Below are positions 1 through 13,400 of a stretch of DNA of 64,000 bases, piece after piece; the first letter of the stretch is position 1, and each line of letters begins with the position of its first letter. Below the pieces are notes generated by a model, which was given only the letters and a program-made list of their open reading frames with translations, was not told where the DNA came from and did no database searches. The stretch comes from Epiperipatus broadwayi (taxonomy: Eukaryota; Onychophora; Udeonychophora; Euonychophora; Peripatidae). Location: assembly GCA_028023455.1 (NCBI GenBank), contig JAQFVV010012434.1:5736264-5800263 (forward strand). Reading direction: 5' to 3'. The translations under genes and the position numbers were made by a program.

Positions 1-880
1 TGATCATATAATGTTTTTGATTATATATTACTAGCATTTTTTTTGTTTATGTAGCCATTAATGATGAAAATCTTCTTTGCTCTGTATATGTCATAAATAA
101 AAGCACTGCTTTTCTTGCAAGGATGCTAGACAAATATTGATTAAGTTTGTTAATTGTATTTGTATTTTATAATCAAAACATAATATATATTTAAAATTGT
201 GGAAGGAACTACTCTTCACACATGCATTAGAACATTTATATGCACTTCCATTATTAATTGTTTTTAAACTATAAGTGGGCTACCTATAGTTATAACTTAC
301 TCTTTAAATAAACCAACAATTACTGGCCACAACAAAATTAGAGTTTGAACTTATTTGAGTCATATTTTAAAATTTGCATAATTATTTGCACAAAGTCACT
401 TTACATATCACAGGAAAGAGAAAATTTCTCAGAAAATCTCTCACTGTAAACTATCTTTGACACTGAATCTTACTAGTTTATATATATATGTAATAATTAA
501 TAGTACAGTGATTTATATATATGTAAAATTGTGAAAGGAATTACCCAATTTTTCTTGCACATTTGTTGCCACATTTAATAATGTAATTTAAATCAATTAT
601 GTTTTTAGCTGTCTTATTTTATAGTTGATAGTAAATGATTTTTAATAAATATTAAAAATTGAAAAAAGTATGACTATAATTATATCCTTAATGATATTCT
701 CAACATAGCAGTAAGGTTTGACAGTTAATTAAACATGTCATTAAAAACATTCTAAAATTGTCAAGGCATTGCTTTTACATTTACATTAAAAGAACACCCA
801 TTTCAATGCCAGTTCCAAAAAGTTTATGTCAGTTTCCTGTACATTATCTGATCCTTAAAACCATTATTAGGCATTTTATC
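1..880. other. AT-rich sequence, no gene seen
   Basis: No convincing reading frame, RNA gene or structured repeat was recognised. The stretch is simple AT-rich sequence with short TA runs, for example near 480-525. The decayed LINE that follows may begin somewhat before 880, because its 5' edge is too eroded to place. Confidence 0.5.
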
Positions 881-3390
881 AGACTGGGCACTCAAGGAAA
901 TAGAAACAATTAGCAAAAAGTTGAAATCTTTACTCTGTAACTCTTACTAACATTAATGTCATTATTGACTTAAAATGTCAATACAAAAATAAGCAATCTG
1001 CCCTAACTGAATATCTAACGATTAAAAAATCTAAGTTTTATCTCTCTCAGTCTGACTCTTGGATGAGGGGATATATTTGCTGGGTGTTAGAGACCAGAGG
1101 AAACAAATCTATCCCATCAACCATATCAAACAAAATAATCTATGTAGGACTCTCTATGCTACATGAAATTCTTCTGCACTATCAAACCAAATATTTTAAT
1201 CCTGGTTTAACACAAAATAGCTACTGGGGCAATACGACTGAAGAACATGATTGGGGCAATGAGCCTGAAGAGCAAAATCATAGTATACTGGAATCTGACA
1301 TTGTCCTGAAATTAAAATCACTTCCTGATGATGTTCATCCTGGTCTGCATTTAATTCCCAAATTCCTCCTCCTCTATCTAAGTAAATTTACTACACCCTA
1401 TTATTCTTAAGATGATTAACTTACTATTTACCTAGAGTCAGATAATCCCTGCATTTTACCCCATTTTCTTATTCCTTCCTAAAAAAAACAATCCTTCCTT
1501 TGCCACTAGAGAATCTGAGATCTATTTCTATAACTCCAATATGGATAAAAGTAATAGAATCCATCATTAAGAACAAGATCCAAAATGACATCCTATCTCA
1601 CATCTCCCACTTCCAATTTGCAAAATGTGGACCCTCTATGGCAGATGCTATTTGTTTATTCAAACTTGTACAAGATCATGTAAGAGATACCTAATGGCTG
1701 CTTTTGGCACAGTTTGTACAGATGTCCTGCTGGAGCTTCTGGAAACTATGGAGTCCCAGGTTCCTTCGCATTGTGGCAAACTTACTTAACAACTGTGAGA
1801 TTTTTGTCATGCTAAAGGGTAGGGTTGTAACTGGATTCAGGCCTTGCAATTCCATCCCCCAGGGTTCACCCTTGAGTGCATTTTCTGTTTATCACTTATG
1901 TCAACACACTCTTGGTAGAACTAGAGGAGAAACTTCCAGGTATGCAGAAACCAGTCTCTCACATTATTTGCATGGATGATATTGTTGTCTTTCTGCCATC
2001 TAGTAAATTTATTCCAAATTAGTAATCATACTTCAAAACTTCATAAACCAATCTGGGCTACATTTTAATAATGAAAAATCATCATCATGGAGACTATCCT
2101 CAGGCTCAAAGGTTATACCTCAATTTTCAGCAAAACCTCCAAATCCTTCAGCTTTCCAATATACCTATCGCCCACTGTGATGAGAAGATGTATTCAGGAA
2201 CACATTATTCTTGCTACCAGCAAGATCACAAATGCCCTTTCTTGAGTATACCCATCGATCCATGCAAAAGTATCTTTAATAAATATATTAATTTATCCAA
2301 GATAAAACTACTTCTTGCCTGCTTCTAATTTCACACAATCTTTCATTAAGGAAAATCAATGCCTTATGTGCCAAACTTATTTGGGGCAAGAAAATTGCAG
2401 TAATTACTCTGAACAAACTTCAAAGGCCATCCAATCTTAATGGTCTCTCCTTACATTCCATCACAATGATGCTACCTCAGAAATCATTCAATACAATGCA
2501 CAGAATTTTACACAATTATCCTAAAGCAGACTTTCTAGGATAATACCTACTGATTGACCACCACCCAATGGGCTAACCTGGATAACTTCCCTGGTCAGCC
2601 AGCTTGAAAAGTATTCCAATCTTGGGCAATACTTTCAATGGGAAAGTAACATATTAGCATGTATATAACCTTGTGCATAATTTTTCCCACCTGGAGTCGA
2701 CCCTCTTGGGTATGACAAATAAACTAATAATAAGGAAATTTAAACTATGAACCTTAAAACCCAAATACTTGGACTTTGTTTTAAAAATCAACTTGGAAGG
2801 TTTGTCAACCATTTTTTCCTGTCATTTAAAAGAGAGATTACCAAAATTAATCCCAGGTGTCAACTTTGTCTGAGGGAAGAAGAAACCACTCCTCATGTTC
2901 TGTTCCAATGATGAGTGCTCGATATGCATAGAATTGAAGCACTATCCAATACAAAACAATCAAAACCTTCTCTTATTATTGGATTGTATTAAAAGTGGAT
3001 ATTTTCCATCTATCAGGATGTCGATATTCCTGTAGTATATTTTATGGTCTATCAGATGTAAGATCATGTTTAACCCAGCAACAAAAACACTGTGAACTTA
3101 TTCCACATTTTGCTCAAAAGATGTAAGCTTAGAGATAGAACACTGGCATCACCGAATATTAATGCGGCAACAGGGAGCTTAAATACCTTTCCTATTGAAC
3201 TGGGTTCAATCTAAATTTTTCTTGAGAACATGTTTGTTCAATATAGGTCACTAGACAATGCATATTGGCTACCAAGGATGATTATTTTTGGGGGGTTTAA
3301 AATTGTAAATATAGATTGTATATCAACTACTATGTTATTTCACTGTAAAATTTAGCATTGAATAAAGATTTTTTTGTTTTAAAAAAAAAT
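880..3390 (+). pseudogene. Family-1 LINE ORF2 relic (reverse transcriptase)
   Basis: This is a 5'-truncated, heavily mutated copy of the non-LTR retrotransposon found almost complete at 39266-45551. Colinear pieces are readable. At 1063-1410 the start resembles the family RT lead-in and contains DDVHPGLHLIPKFLL, matching DGVHPGLNGIPNFLL in the better copy. At 1500-1694 lies the block before RT motif A. At 1704-1979 are a motif-B remnant (NSIPQGSPLSA) and, just beyond, the catalytic block as MDD. The zinc-knuckle region follows near 2850-2910. Frames shift repeatedly and stops are frequent, so no protein is made. The 3' end is an AATAAAG-like signal, a T-rich stretch and an A9 run at about 3360-3390, matching the 3' end of the better copy. 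The start was set where similarity to the RT-proximal linker begins to be visible. Confidence 0.8.
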
Positions 3391-4009
3391 CCATACAATA
3401 TTTAATTTCTATTTAAAATTATTAAAAATTTAATTTCAATTCTCTTTTTCTTTCTTTAATGTATGAATTAACAATTATTATTTTAAATCAAATAAAAATG
3501 AAAAGATGAATAGATATTTAAAAAGAAAGCTTAATGCAAAATAACTGGTTGCAAGTATAAACTCTTGATAACAAACCAATCACATAACATAGGATTGATT
3601 TCCATTTGTATGTCATATTACCTTTTTTTCATATTGACACATTAAACTTAGGATAAATTAGATTTTAGTAACAAACTTATTTTATATAAAGAAAATAATT
3701 CAAATGCTTTCTATTTTTTCAATTTAAACCTAAATCATACAATGATTATGTTGAATGCTAAACATAAATATTTGAGATTTTATTACTTGAAATTTAATTT
3801 CAACTAACAATTAATTTTTGCTTATATTTAAGCTATTCATTATTTGTCTCAATGGAGAATTCTTTGTGCATCAAAAATATATTGATTTCCAATGCATGTT
3901 TATGTTTTTATTTATGATTACAATATCAACATGGAAAAGGGCATATAATACAATCATCACTACAAAGAAATCAAGTCATATGTCACATGACTTATTTTAA
4001 TAAGCTGTA
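3391..4009. other. AT-rich sequence, no gene seen
   Basis: The only open frame is a short AT-rich one (3818-4000) with no recognisable domain. I see no repeat structure. Confidence 0.4.
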
Positions 4010-4250
4010 TTACAAATGTTATATAAAGAGTTTGCAAATAAGCTCTTAACAAGCTTTGCAGAATATCCCCAACTTCAGCCCAGATTCTGCTACTGGCTTC
4101 CTCAGGGAGGTGCTAGGATATTCAAGCATTAGATTAAAAATTCAGGCCAAGTCTAGCACTTTATCTAATGGATAACTATTAAGTAGAGAATCTGCATTTT
4201 TCAGACATTCATATGTTTTTCAATACAGCTATCTATCTTAAACAATCATA
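4010..4250 (+). repeat. Interspersed repeat P, copy 1
   Basis: This G+C-richer block is related by eye to 54074-54350. Both contain AACAAGCTTTG near the start, then CTCAG-GAGG-GCTAGGATA, an AGCATTAGAT/AGGCACTAGAT block, TTTATCTAA, a GAG-AATCTG block and TTTTCAGACA. The family has no obvious coding capacity and is probably a SINE or the tail of a larger non-autonomous element. The second copy is flanked by long direct repeats, which supports mobility. Confidence 0.6.
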
Positions 4251-7200
4251 TAACAATACAATCATCCTGTACAACTCATTTATATTTTTTGTTGTGATTT
4301 ATATATATATAAATTATGCATGCACACATATGCATTTCTTTTAAAAATTTGTTTTATTTCCCTCATTGAATCATTAATAAATGCACTTAATATACACATC
4401 TATTATATGTGTATATTTTCTCCTTAATTATTATATTTTTGAATTTAATTAAAAAGATCATTTAAACGTTTAACTTCGTTAACTTTTCCAAAATTTATTT
4501 ACGAAAAAAATTCTGACAAAAGGTAATTCTTTCATTTTTTTCTTTTATTCTCATATTTTATCTTTTTTTTTTTTCAGAAATTTTTCTACAAAAATGTAAA
4601 GATAACAAGGTTTCTAAAAGGTGGAAAGAAAAAAGTGTAAAGTAAACTGACAGGATTAATTTTTGATAGAACTTCTTTTTATAAAAAAAAAAAAAGCTTT
4701 GATAAAACTGGTGAAGTTGAACACCTGTAAATTTTTAAAGGAAATTTATAAAACAGTGAAATACTTTTAATTAAATTAAAAATGTACGCATTAAAGAGAA
4801 TATAATTAATACAGTATAATGAAGACTTTCAGGATAAAAGATGAAATTAAAGAAATTTTTGGAAATACTATGATTTTAAAAAATTCTTACTACCAGCAAT
4901 GAAAGAATCCTGTTCAAGGGCTAAAAAAGACGTTTGTCTTTCGGCAGGATACTATCAAAAATTTCTTTAAAATATACATATATCATTTATTAAATTATCC
5001 TTATCAAAAACGCTGACTATTTCTAGATTAACTATTAAAAATGTAAATTATATATGATAAAATTAAGTTTTTAAGCAAGTAAATGAAAAAAAGATATTGG
5101 AAATATAAAAAACAAATAGTAAGACATATATAATAATCATATAAATTTTAAAGATCCTTAAGGTCAGTATTCAAAGTCCAGATTGAATGCACTTTTTTCA
5201 CCTCTGCTTGGTGTGTCGCTGTCCTAGATAATACCAATCTCTTTGTAAAATATATTTTTAAGGATATAAACATATATCAATATTTCAATATTATTTTTAA
5301 ATGGTAAGTATTAATACATTAGCAAATATAATTAAAACAAAATACAGTGAAATTATGAACAAGACTGTATTAATGCACATGGCTTCAATTATACTTACTT
5401 AAAAAATTATAAATAAACAAAAAAATATATAAATAAGCAAAAAAAAAACAATAAAATTCATAAGTTTAATATATTTTATAATATGCAAGCGGCCATTTTC
5501 CATCTCCTGATTTAAATGATTACATTTTTAAAAAAAGTAGAATTTGAAGCTAAATTTCCCAATAGCCAGTGACCATTTTTCTATCTCAGAGCACTACATA
5601 TGATCATGTTTTTTACTAAAATTTCTTCAGTTTATGTTGAAAGTGCATATGCTTTATTCTTCCTTTATTTTTCTTTTCAAATTTGATGTGCAATACTTTA
5701 CATAATGAAATTTTTTCTAAGTTTAATGCTAAAAGTTTTACAATATTTTAGAACATAATTAAAATTGATACTGATTTTAAAATATCAAAACAATTAGAGA
5801 GATCATGGTTTCTTAATAATGAAACTACTATTAAGTTTCTATAAGAAAGTTATTGAAAATAAAGAATATCCAGAGCATATTTAATTTTTATGGAAATCAG
5901 ATATTTTGCTAGTTGCTTTATTTAAAAACTAAAAATATAGTACAACAATTTTTTTCTTATTCTTATTTTTTTATAGAATGAATCAGCAAACACATAAGGA
6001 GTACAATATATGTGAATATGTAACCCTCAATTTATTATTAATAATTATGTTATTATTATTTTTAAAAAAATTTGTTCATTAAACAATATGTATTCTATTC
6101 CAGATCAAAATTTATCAACAAATATTATGTACAATGTACACAAAGAAAGTTTGGAACAAAATATAGCATATCTCAACTGTAGAATAATATAGATGAAAAA
6201 TACATTGCAGTAATAAATTCAAACTTATAAATTTCTAATTTTTACTTTTTTCATTAATGTTTTTTTAAATGGAAGTTTATTGAAATTGTGAACAGTGAGA
6301 TTGTGTATAAAGAAATATCATGATAAGCAGGAATAATTAGTGGAAAACTGATAGTACTGCAAACTAAATCTCCAAAGTAGTTTCTTGCCTATGTTCAAAA
6401 CATTACAGGGTTTAAAATTTTCAGTCTTTCACTTCAAGAAAGTAGGAGCAGTAAAGATAACTTCTGAATGAACTATGAAATCCATTCTTCTTGAAGGTCA
6501 GAAATTATCTGGAAATCTAAAAAGCATTACTATCTGAGGTTCATATGTTGTTGCTACTCACATAGATGGTTTTATATTAGAGTAATAGAAAATGAATTGT
6601 TGATGTTATTGTAAAAATAGAAACAATTGATAAATCTCATATTTTTATTAATTTTCAGTTAAATGGTTAGTTGCTCAGAATGTGGTATGACATTTGAACA
6701 CTATGAGTGAGAATTTGAAATTTGACTCAGAAATCTCTAGTTTTCATATCCATCACTCTATCTCTGTATTAAACATTGTTTATTATCTATTACAAAAAGT
6801 ATATATATATATTGTATATATATATATCGACCCGGTATATATATATATATATATAATGATAAATGAAGAAGGTTGCCATCTGCTTTGAATTCTATCGCAT
6901 AATATTTTGCACTCTTCATCATTAAAGAAGAATATATTCTTGGTGGTGGACTAAAATTCTTTATCTGATCTGTTATAGACAATAACAGAAAATTTAAAAT
7001 CATATGGTTTGATAATAGCTCTTAAATTGGCTGGATTTAAACAATTTGTTATATGGTATATAAAAGCAATAAATAAATAAACTCCCTATCTATTTTTATG
7101 AAATGAAATATATGGGTTTTTTTTAGAATTTACAGGACTTAGGCGATAATGGCACTATTATGTATCATAAAATGCAATAATAATCATCATCATTATCAAC

Positions 7201-7930
7201 AACAACAATTAAATCGATTATTGCTCAGGAACTCATAAGAAGTTTGAGCAGAGAAATGACAGATTTGGGCTGCTATCCATGAATCATGAGCCTCAGAATC
7301 TGCATTCTATCACTGCCTGAAACCACTCAGAACACAAAGTACAATAAAATTAGAAAATTAATTGGAACAAGGTTAAGTAACCCTGAACCTACGGACACAA
7401 TATGATGACTAACACTTGGATGTCTGTTCTAACTTGCTAGATGTAATAGGTGTTGCACTTTTTTTGGATAGTTTCTAATCTGAGAGCTCTAGCTCTTCAG
7501 TTTGTTTCAGGTGAGAAAAATATCACCAAAAGCTGATGTATTGACTGTAAGTGATTCTTTAATTAATGTTTTACTTGACAATCCCTTTTAAAATCATCTA
7601 TTAGGATTTTGATCTAACAAAGTACATTTGAATTGTATTGATATGACTTTTAATTTATCTTATATATTTATATATGCTATTTTTACACTACAGTTATATA
7701 GTGTCTTTAATATTTTAATGTTATTTATATAAATATAATAAGAGTGTTTATTATTCCTAGTTAGGGATAAACAAGATTGAAAAACTTATATAATTTTCAC
7801 CACTTAGCAACTGGCAAGCTTGGTGAATAATATCTTTTCTTTTTCGGTTCCTCCTTGAAGAGAGAGCTATTGGAAATAATTGTTTGATCTTTAATAAAAT
7901 ATTTAAGAACCGTTTTTTAATCACATAAAT
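4251..7930. other. AT-rich sequence with minor simple repeats, no gene
   Basis: No coding or RNA gene was recognised. Small features are a perfect hairpin at 4926-4941 (AAAGAC, loop GTTT, GTCTTT) and an interrupted (TA)n microsatellite at about 6800-6856, split by CGACCCGG. The short frames crossing the microsatellite on both strands are artefacts of the TA repeat. The block at about 5160-5240 has higher complexity but no match elsewhere in the window. Confidence 0.4.
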
Positions 7931-8336
7931 ATTATATGCAGATTATGAAATTGCACAATTCATAGAAACCACAGCTTTTTGATTATTCCATGGGCTGTAT
8001 AACATGCTTGTACAATTCATAGAATGTGTAAAAGTTTGCACAATTCATTAAATGAGCACTATATTTTTTTATCATTTTATAAATTGGGTGTGTACTTATA
8101 GAATATACATGAGTGATAAGTGGGTACAGAGTAATAACATAGTTTTAATTCAATAATTTTTGTTACATGAAATTAGTTACAGACTTTGCCACAACATAAG
8201 AAAAATATTACTATCAAACTTTTTTTGTTACAATTAACAAGTAAATAATAATGATTTTCACTAGACTTGTTTGGATGACATAAAGAATTACAGAGAACTT
8301 GAATTTTTAAAGCAGTTAAATTTTTTACTTGTAATT
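7931..8336. repeat. Block with repeated GCACAATTCAT motif
   Basis: The motif (G)CACAATTCAT recurs at about 7953, 8008 (as TACAATTCAT) and 8038, and its inverted form (TAAATTGTGC) appears near 9400. This suggests a decayed mobile element spanning about 7.9-9.4 kb into which the hammerhead SINE at 8337 inserted. No open frame supports this, so it is only a structural suggestion. Confidence 0.3.
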
Positions 8337-8495
8337 AGAAGGGATTTGAACTGAGACTTTCAAGCTCTCTATAAATGTCCACTCTGTCTTATACAATGGA
8401 TGCACATGACTACAACATTCACGTGAAAAATGTAAATGATCTCCAATATAAGTTTTTGTGCTGAACCATCATTCATCAGTTGGTTCAGATCACCA
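8337..8495 (-). mobile_element. Hammerhead SINE, decayed copy 1
   Basis: Read on the minus strand, the copy begins with a hammerhead-like module. It has CCAA, then an intact CTGATGA core (8473-8479), a stem-II region still showing GGTTCAGCAC, and a degraded GAAA (now AAAA). TTGGAG follows, complementary to the CCAA. About 100 bp further on lies GTTCAAATCCC at 8341-8355, which matches the B box of a tRNA promoter. The same order (hammerhead module, then tRNA-like block) is seen in the 15.1-15.4 kb copies. The stem II and GAAA substitutions suggest this copy cannot self-cleave. It is probably a non-autonomous retroelement fossil. Confidence 0.6.
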
Positions 8496-9464
8496 TCTCC
8501 CATACTTATATATAATCAGTGTTTAGTTTATATTAAGATAGTAAATCTTCAAACTTTAATGAATAGGCTTCAATCTTCTCCATTCTCCAACTCTTTAGCC
8601 ATCCATGTCATTCAAAATCTGACAATGAAATGTTCAAAGCCCTTTTTGATGCCAATAATTTAAGTCAATCTGATCCCTCACATATAAAACCTTAATATTT
8701 TTATTTGAATACACAGAAGATGGATGGGTAGAATATAGACTGAATATGTAATGTTTAAATATAAGTATATTTTTTATTTGTCCAACATATTTTACACAGC
8801 ATCTTTTAAATCCTTGTTCATTATCAAAGAAAGTTGATAAACTAGAGCATTAATTCTGAGGTCTATAGTTGGTACTTCTAAGATGATGTTCTTGTCTATT
8901 TCTTTTAATTTAGATCTATTATAATTTAAAGGTTTATTACATATTGTTCAAATTCATTACTCTGTAAGAGATCACATTCTCTAACAGCATGAATCTAAAA
9001 TTTAACAAATATGGATATTTAAAATTTTAAATAATAACTCATTGTATATTATGTGAGCCTAAATTTCTGTATGTAAGTGCACAATTTGAAACTCACACCA
9101 ATGAAAAGTTAACCTTATTAAATATGATAAAACGAATTCTGATATAATATACAAAAAATTATTGTAACACTTGATTAACACTATTATAAAAAAAACTTCC
9201 GAAAAGCAGAAAAATATTCTTCACCCATTTATCATGACTTTCTACACATCATGCACTATTTCTGTATCTGTGCACCCAATTCTTGAAATGAGCAGAAAAT
9301 ATAATGCTCATTTCAGGAATTGTTCAAAATTCTATGAAACATGCAGATGGTATAAGTGCATTATGTAGTTAATGAAATGAGCAAAAAATTACATATTTTA
9401 TAAATTGTGCGGGTCTTTAAAATTAATAATAAGCAAATTACTTACAAATGTAATAGAGAGGAGT
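8496..9464. other. AT-rich sequence with a strong hairpin, no gene
   Basis: No gene was recognised. A hairpin with 16-bp arms lies at 9278-9293 and 9306-9321 (AATTCTTGAAATGAGC against its complement, one wobble pair, 12-nt loop). It may be part of the decayed element suggested by the CACAATTCAT motifs nearby. The short open frame 8436-8663 overlaps the SINE and is not credible. Confidence 0.35.
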
Positions 9465-12400
9465 CAAAAGAATTTATAAAAGGGTAGTATGTAAGGTGGC
9501 AGAAGACCAGAAAAGTGGCTAAAATTAAACAAAGCAGTTAAAAATGAAGTGCTGAGGTATTAGCAATAGTTGTAACTCATCTAAGAGAAGAAGAAAAACC
9601 TGCATTGGAAGACTTGATATGGCAGTGTATAAATAGAATAAAAGAAAAAATGTTTCATGGTATAGGAGTTATGTTAAAAAGGTATTTAAATACTGTTAAA
9701 TGTCAAGAACATTTGTGGTTTGAGATAAGGTTAGGAAGATAAGAATGAATGGTGGCCACAGTATATATGGCCACTGGAGATAGTCAAACTATAATGGAGT
9801 AAAACAGTACCATATATGAATGTCTAGTTAAGAATATACAGAGTTTTAAAAGAAGAAGAAAAAATAATGGTTATAGGGGACATGAATGGGCATATTGAAG
9901 AAATTACAGCCATGGATAACAAGAATAAATGGTTTTTGAAGAATTTTTGTCAGAGAGTGAATTTGAGCATTGGAAATTTATTAAATATTTATGAGGGACA
10001 ATACCCATGGTCTAGAAATAATATATTTCACACAATATATTATGTATTAGTAAATAATGAGGAAATGAATAAAATATAGAAAATGAAGTGTTTGATAATG
10101 AAGAAAGAATATATACTAGTGATCATAATTTCTTTATAATAGAAATGATTAGTAATGTCATGGAAAATAATAATAAAAGTAGAAAGGAATAAGTTAGAAA
10201 AATAAAAATAAAAATAGAAGAAATCATAGAAGAGTTTGTTGTGGATAAATATAAGGGTTGGTCTGGTGAAGTAGAAAAAGTGGCATACAGGGTTTTAGGT
10301 AAGAATATTCAGACGAATAAGACTAATAAAAAAGTGAGAGTTAGTAAAAGTGTAAAAGATAAGGAGAAAGCATATAAAGAATATAAATGTGCTATTAAAA
10401 ATACAGAAAATGGAAAAGATGTTAATATTAAATGGGAAAAGTTTTTTTTTTTTTAAAAAAAAGTTGGCCAAAATAGATAATTATAGAGAGAGAATGAAAT
10501 TAAACAGTAAATTGTTGGATGATATTAATAAAAGTGGAAGAGATAAGAATATAATTTTTTTAAAATATATTAAAAAAAGGAATGTAGTGAGAGAGAAATA
10601 GTATTATTAGTTGATGAGGGAATAAAATGTAGCTCTAGAAAAGAATTAGAGACAATCTTAAATAAGCATGTACTGGATATAGAAAAGATGTTAAATGTGA
10701 AGGACAGAATGATAACAAACATAAAAGCATATAGGAATAGAAATATTAGGCTTACAAAAAATTAATTTAATAAGGCAGGGAACAAATCAAAACATGGAAA
10801 GACAAAAAGTTTAGATGGATGGCAGCAAAGATGGTGGTGAATTTAGGAAATAGAGCAAAATTAAATCTATTATCATGTTTTAATAAGATGCCACAGAAGA
10901 GAGAATTTCCTGATAGATGGAATAATACAAGAGTAAGGCTACTATTTAAAGGAAAGGGTAAGGATCATAGAAAATTAAACAATTACAGACCAATAATGGG
11001 AATGTCAGTGTTATATATAGTTTTTGCATATATGTTGGCTGGAAGAGTCACAAAATGGATAAAAGAAAATAATATAGGAGGTTTTCAATCAGATAGACAT
11101 ATAGGAAATAGTTTATTTGTAATCACACAACTTATAGATATGAGTAGGAATAAAAGTAGACAGTTATATATGGTTTTTATAGATATAGAGAAGGCATATG
11201 ATAGAGTGAATAGAAAGATATTATGGTAAATTTAGTAAATTTGGGAATGAAAGGAGCTTTAGTGGATCTTATTAAGAGTTTGTATGAAAATAATTACTAT
11301 ATATATATATATATATATCAATTAGGAAATATAGAATCAGTTAAATTTAAAAATGAGATGAGACTAAGGCAAGGATGTCCTATGCCACCTATTTTGTTAT
11401 GATTGAGAGAAATCAAGGGAAAAATAGAAAGACTAGGAAGAGAGATAGAGATACTATTAATAGATGGCAAGGTCTTTTATTTGCTGATGATACTTTCTTG
11501 TATCAGAAAGTAGGGAAGATATGGAAGTCAAGCTGAAGAAAAATAAAAAATAATGATGATTAATCCAAAGGAAAGAGAAGGGAAAGAATTTTTATTGGGG
11601 GATATAAAGTTAAATGTGGTGAATAGGTATAACTATTTAGGTATCATCTTAAGTAATCAGAGAAATTGCTTGGATGAATGGGAAAAAAAATTGATAAATG
11701 AAACAAATAAAACAAAATGACTGATAAAGAAATTAACCATGTTTTCATAGATTATGATGTAAGTAGAATTGTATGAAATGAGTGGCAGTAACAGGATTAA
11801 CTTAATGGTAATGATGTGTTGTGCATTAATAAAGAGGTGTTAGATTACTTAAAAAGTACAAAGAGAAGTAGGAAGACATGCATTGGATGCAATTCAAGGA
11901 GAAATCAGATGGTCAAGCTTTTAAATGAAAGATGTTCAATAGATTGCAATTTTTGGATAATAAGAGAATAGCCAAAATAGTATTTAATTGGGTTATGAAT
12001 AAAGGTCAGGCAACAAAATGGGTGAGAAAAATAGTATGATACGCAGAAGATTTAGATAAAGACTTTAGTCAATATACTTATACAAAAGATGAGATGATTG
12101 TATTAAGAGAATTACTGAGTGTTATAGTGGCAAGGAATGGAATAGAAGAATAGATGCATTAATAAAAAATAGAGAATTGGAGAGATGGAGAACTAGTATG
12201 GAGAATAAATAGAGTTTAAATATATATATAGAAGTAAACAGAATATTGGGTGTGAGTTAATTTACTATAATAACAAGGAAAGTAGTTTATTGGTTAAGGC
12301 TCAAACAGTATCATTAGCAACAAGGGAACATACACATAAATGGAGAAATTATATAGAAAGTGGGTTCTTGGTTCTTATGCTGAGTTTGGATAAATATAAG

Positions 12401-12600
12401 GGGGATTTAGATATAAAGGCCACAGAGTCAACAAAGATTAGGTTGTGAAATGGGATGGAGCAGGATATAAAAGATTATGGGAAAAACTTAGGGTGGGGAA
12501 TGAAAGGGAAGGTAAAGTGACTCTGGGCATAGTGGCTGAGAGACTCCTGACTCTGAGAAAGGAGAAGCCATTGTGCATCACATCAATACCATATATGTGT
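9465..12600 (+). pseudogene. Family-2 LINE relic (endonuclease-RT)
   Basis: This is a decayed + strand copy of the element at 27945-32205. It starts inside the endonuclease domain (the region equivalent to NMQGGRKPEKW) and continues with GDMNGH at about 9880. The IDYVL and SDHN endonuclease blocks and a Lys/Glu-rich linker follow. The RT then appears from about 10820 (LLFKGKGKDHRKLNNYRPI at 10936-10995, FIDIEKAYDRVN at about 11180-11215). The catalytic block FADD is at about 11480, followed by the C-terminal domain. Many stops and frameshifts, and an inserted T/A homopolymer at about 10441-10462, make it non-functional. The 3' end, with CATCACATCA at about 12575, matches the 3' end of the minus-strand copy, so both copies share a family 3' terminus. 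Lack of the esterase domain reflects 5' truncation. Confidence 0.8.
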
Positions 12601-12609
12601 GTCATGAAA

Positions 12610-13254
12610 CAATTTCCCTAAAAGTGTGTTAAAGGATAATGAAATTAACAAATGCATTAAAAAAAAAAATCTTAAAAATTTTTGCATCTCGGAAATATAA
12701 AATAATGCCGCAAAAACAGCATTGTTTACATCTGAAATTCATACTGGGATCAGTTTTTTGCATCTTTTTCTATCACTTTTTTTTCTTCTTAAAGACAAAT
12801 GTTATTTATTATTTACTGCTACTAAATGTACGTTGAAAGCTTGAAATATATTTAATATTCATTTAAAAAAATAAGAAATTAACTAAATCTAAAAATTAAA
12901 TTAAATTATAATATATATTTAATTTTATAAATAGGTCGAAATTACATGTATATATTTGTGTGAAACATGTTTCTGACAATTTTTTTTATTTATTCATATA
13001 TGTATGAGTTGATATATTAACGATATATCAAAAATTAAACTCTATGAAATATTGTAGTCTGAAAACTACATTATAGTAACAACTGAAGGTAATGATAAAT
13101 ATTTAAATGACTAGAACGATTCTTCTACCTTTTATCTAATTTTTGTAATCAAAATTTACCTCGTTTACAAAAGTATGTAAATGTAAATGCAATTTCAACA
13201 AAAAATAATATTTATTAAAAATGTTGGTATTTTTAATACAAATTTTCGATTGGA
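12610..13254. other. AT-rich sequence, no gene seen
   Basis: Short AT-rich frames only (for example 12639-12836) with no recognisable motif. No repeat structure was noticed. Confidence 0.4.
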
Positions 13255-13400
13255 AAATAAATAGCCTTGTGGTCGAATAGTTAGCATATTTATTTGTTAT
13301 ATCAGATGATCATAAATTTACACGGTGATAGATCTTCGAAAATTCAGATAACTGAAAATTTTCCTATCATGCTTAGAATATATTCACATAGATATCCTAT
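13255..13400 (+). repeat. tRNA-derived SINE-like promoter
   Basis: TGGTCGAATAGTTAGCAT at 13271-13288 closely resembles a tRNA A box (TGGTCTAGTGGTTAGCAT type). About 30 bp downstream, ATAAATTTACACGG resembles a decayed B box. The spacing fits a tRNA-derived SINE head. The body after 13340 could not be matched to another copy in the window. It is a weak but reasonable call; a degenerate tRNA gene is the alternative. Confidence 0.4.

Noticed and set aside
6694-7003. Overlapping open frames on both strands
   Set aside because: Both run through a (TA)n microsatellite, which lacks stops in several frames.
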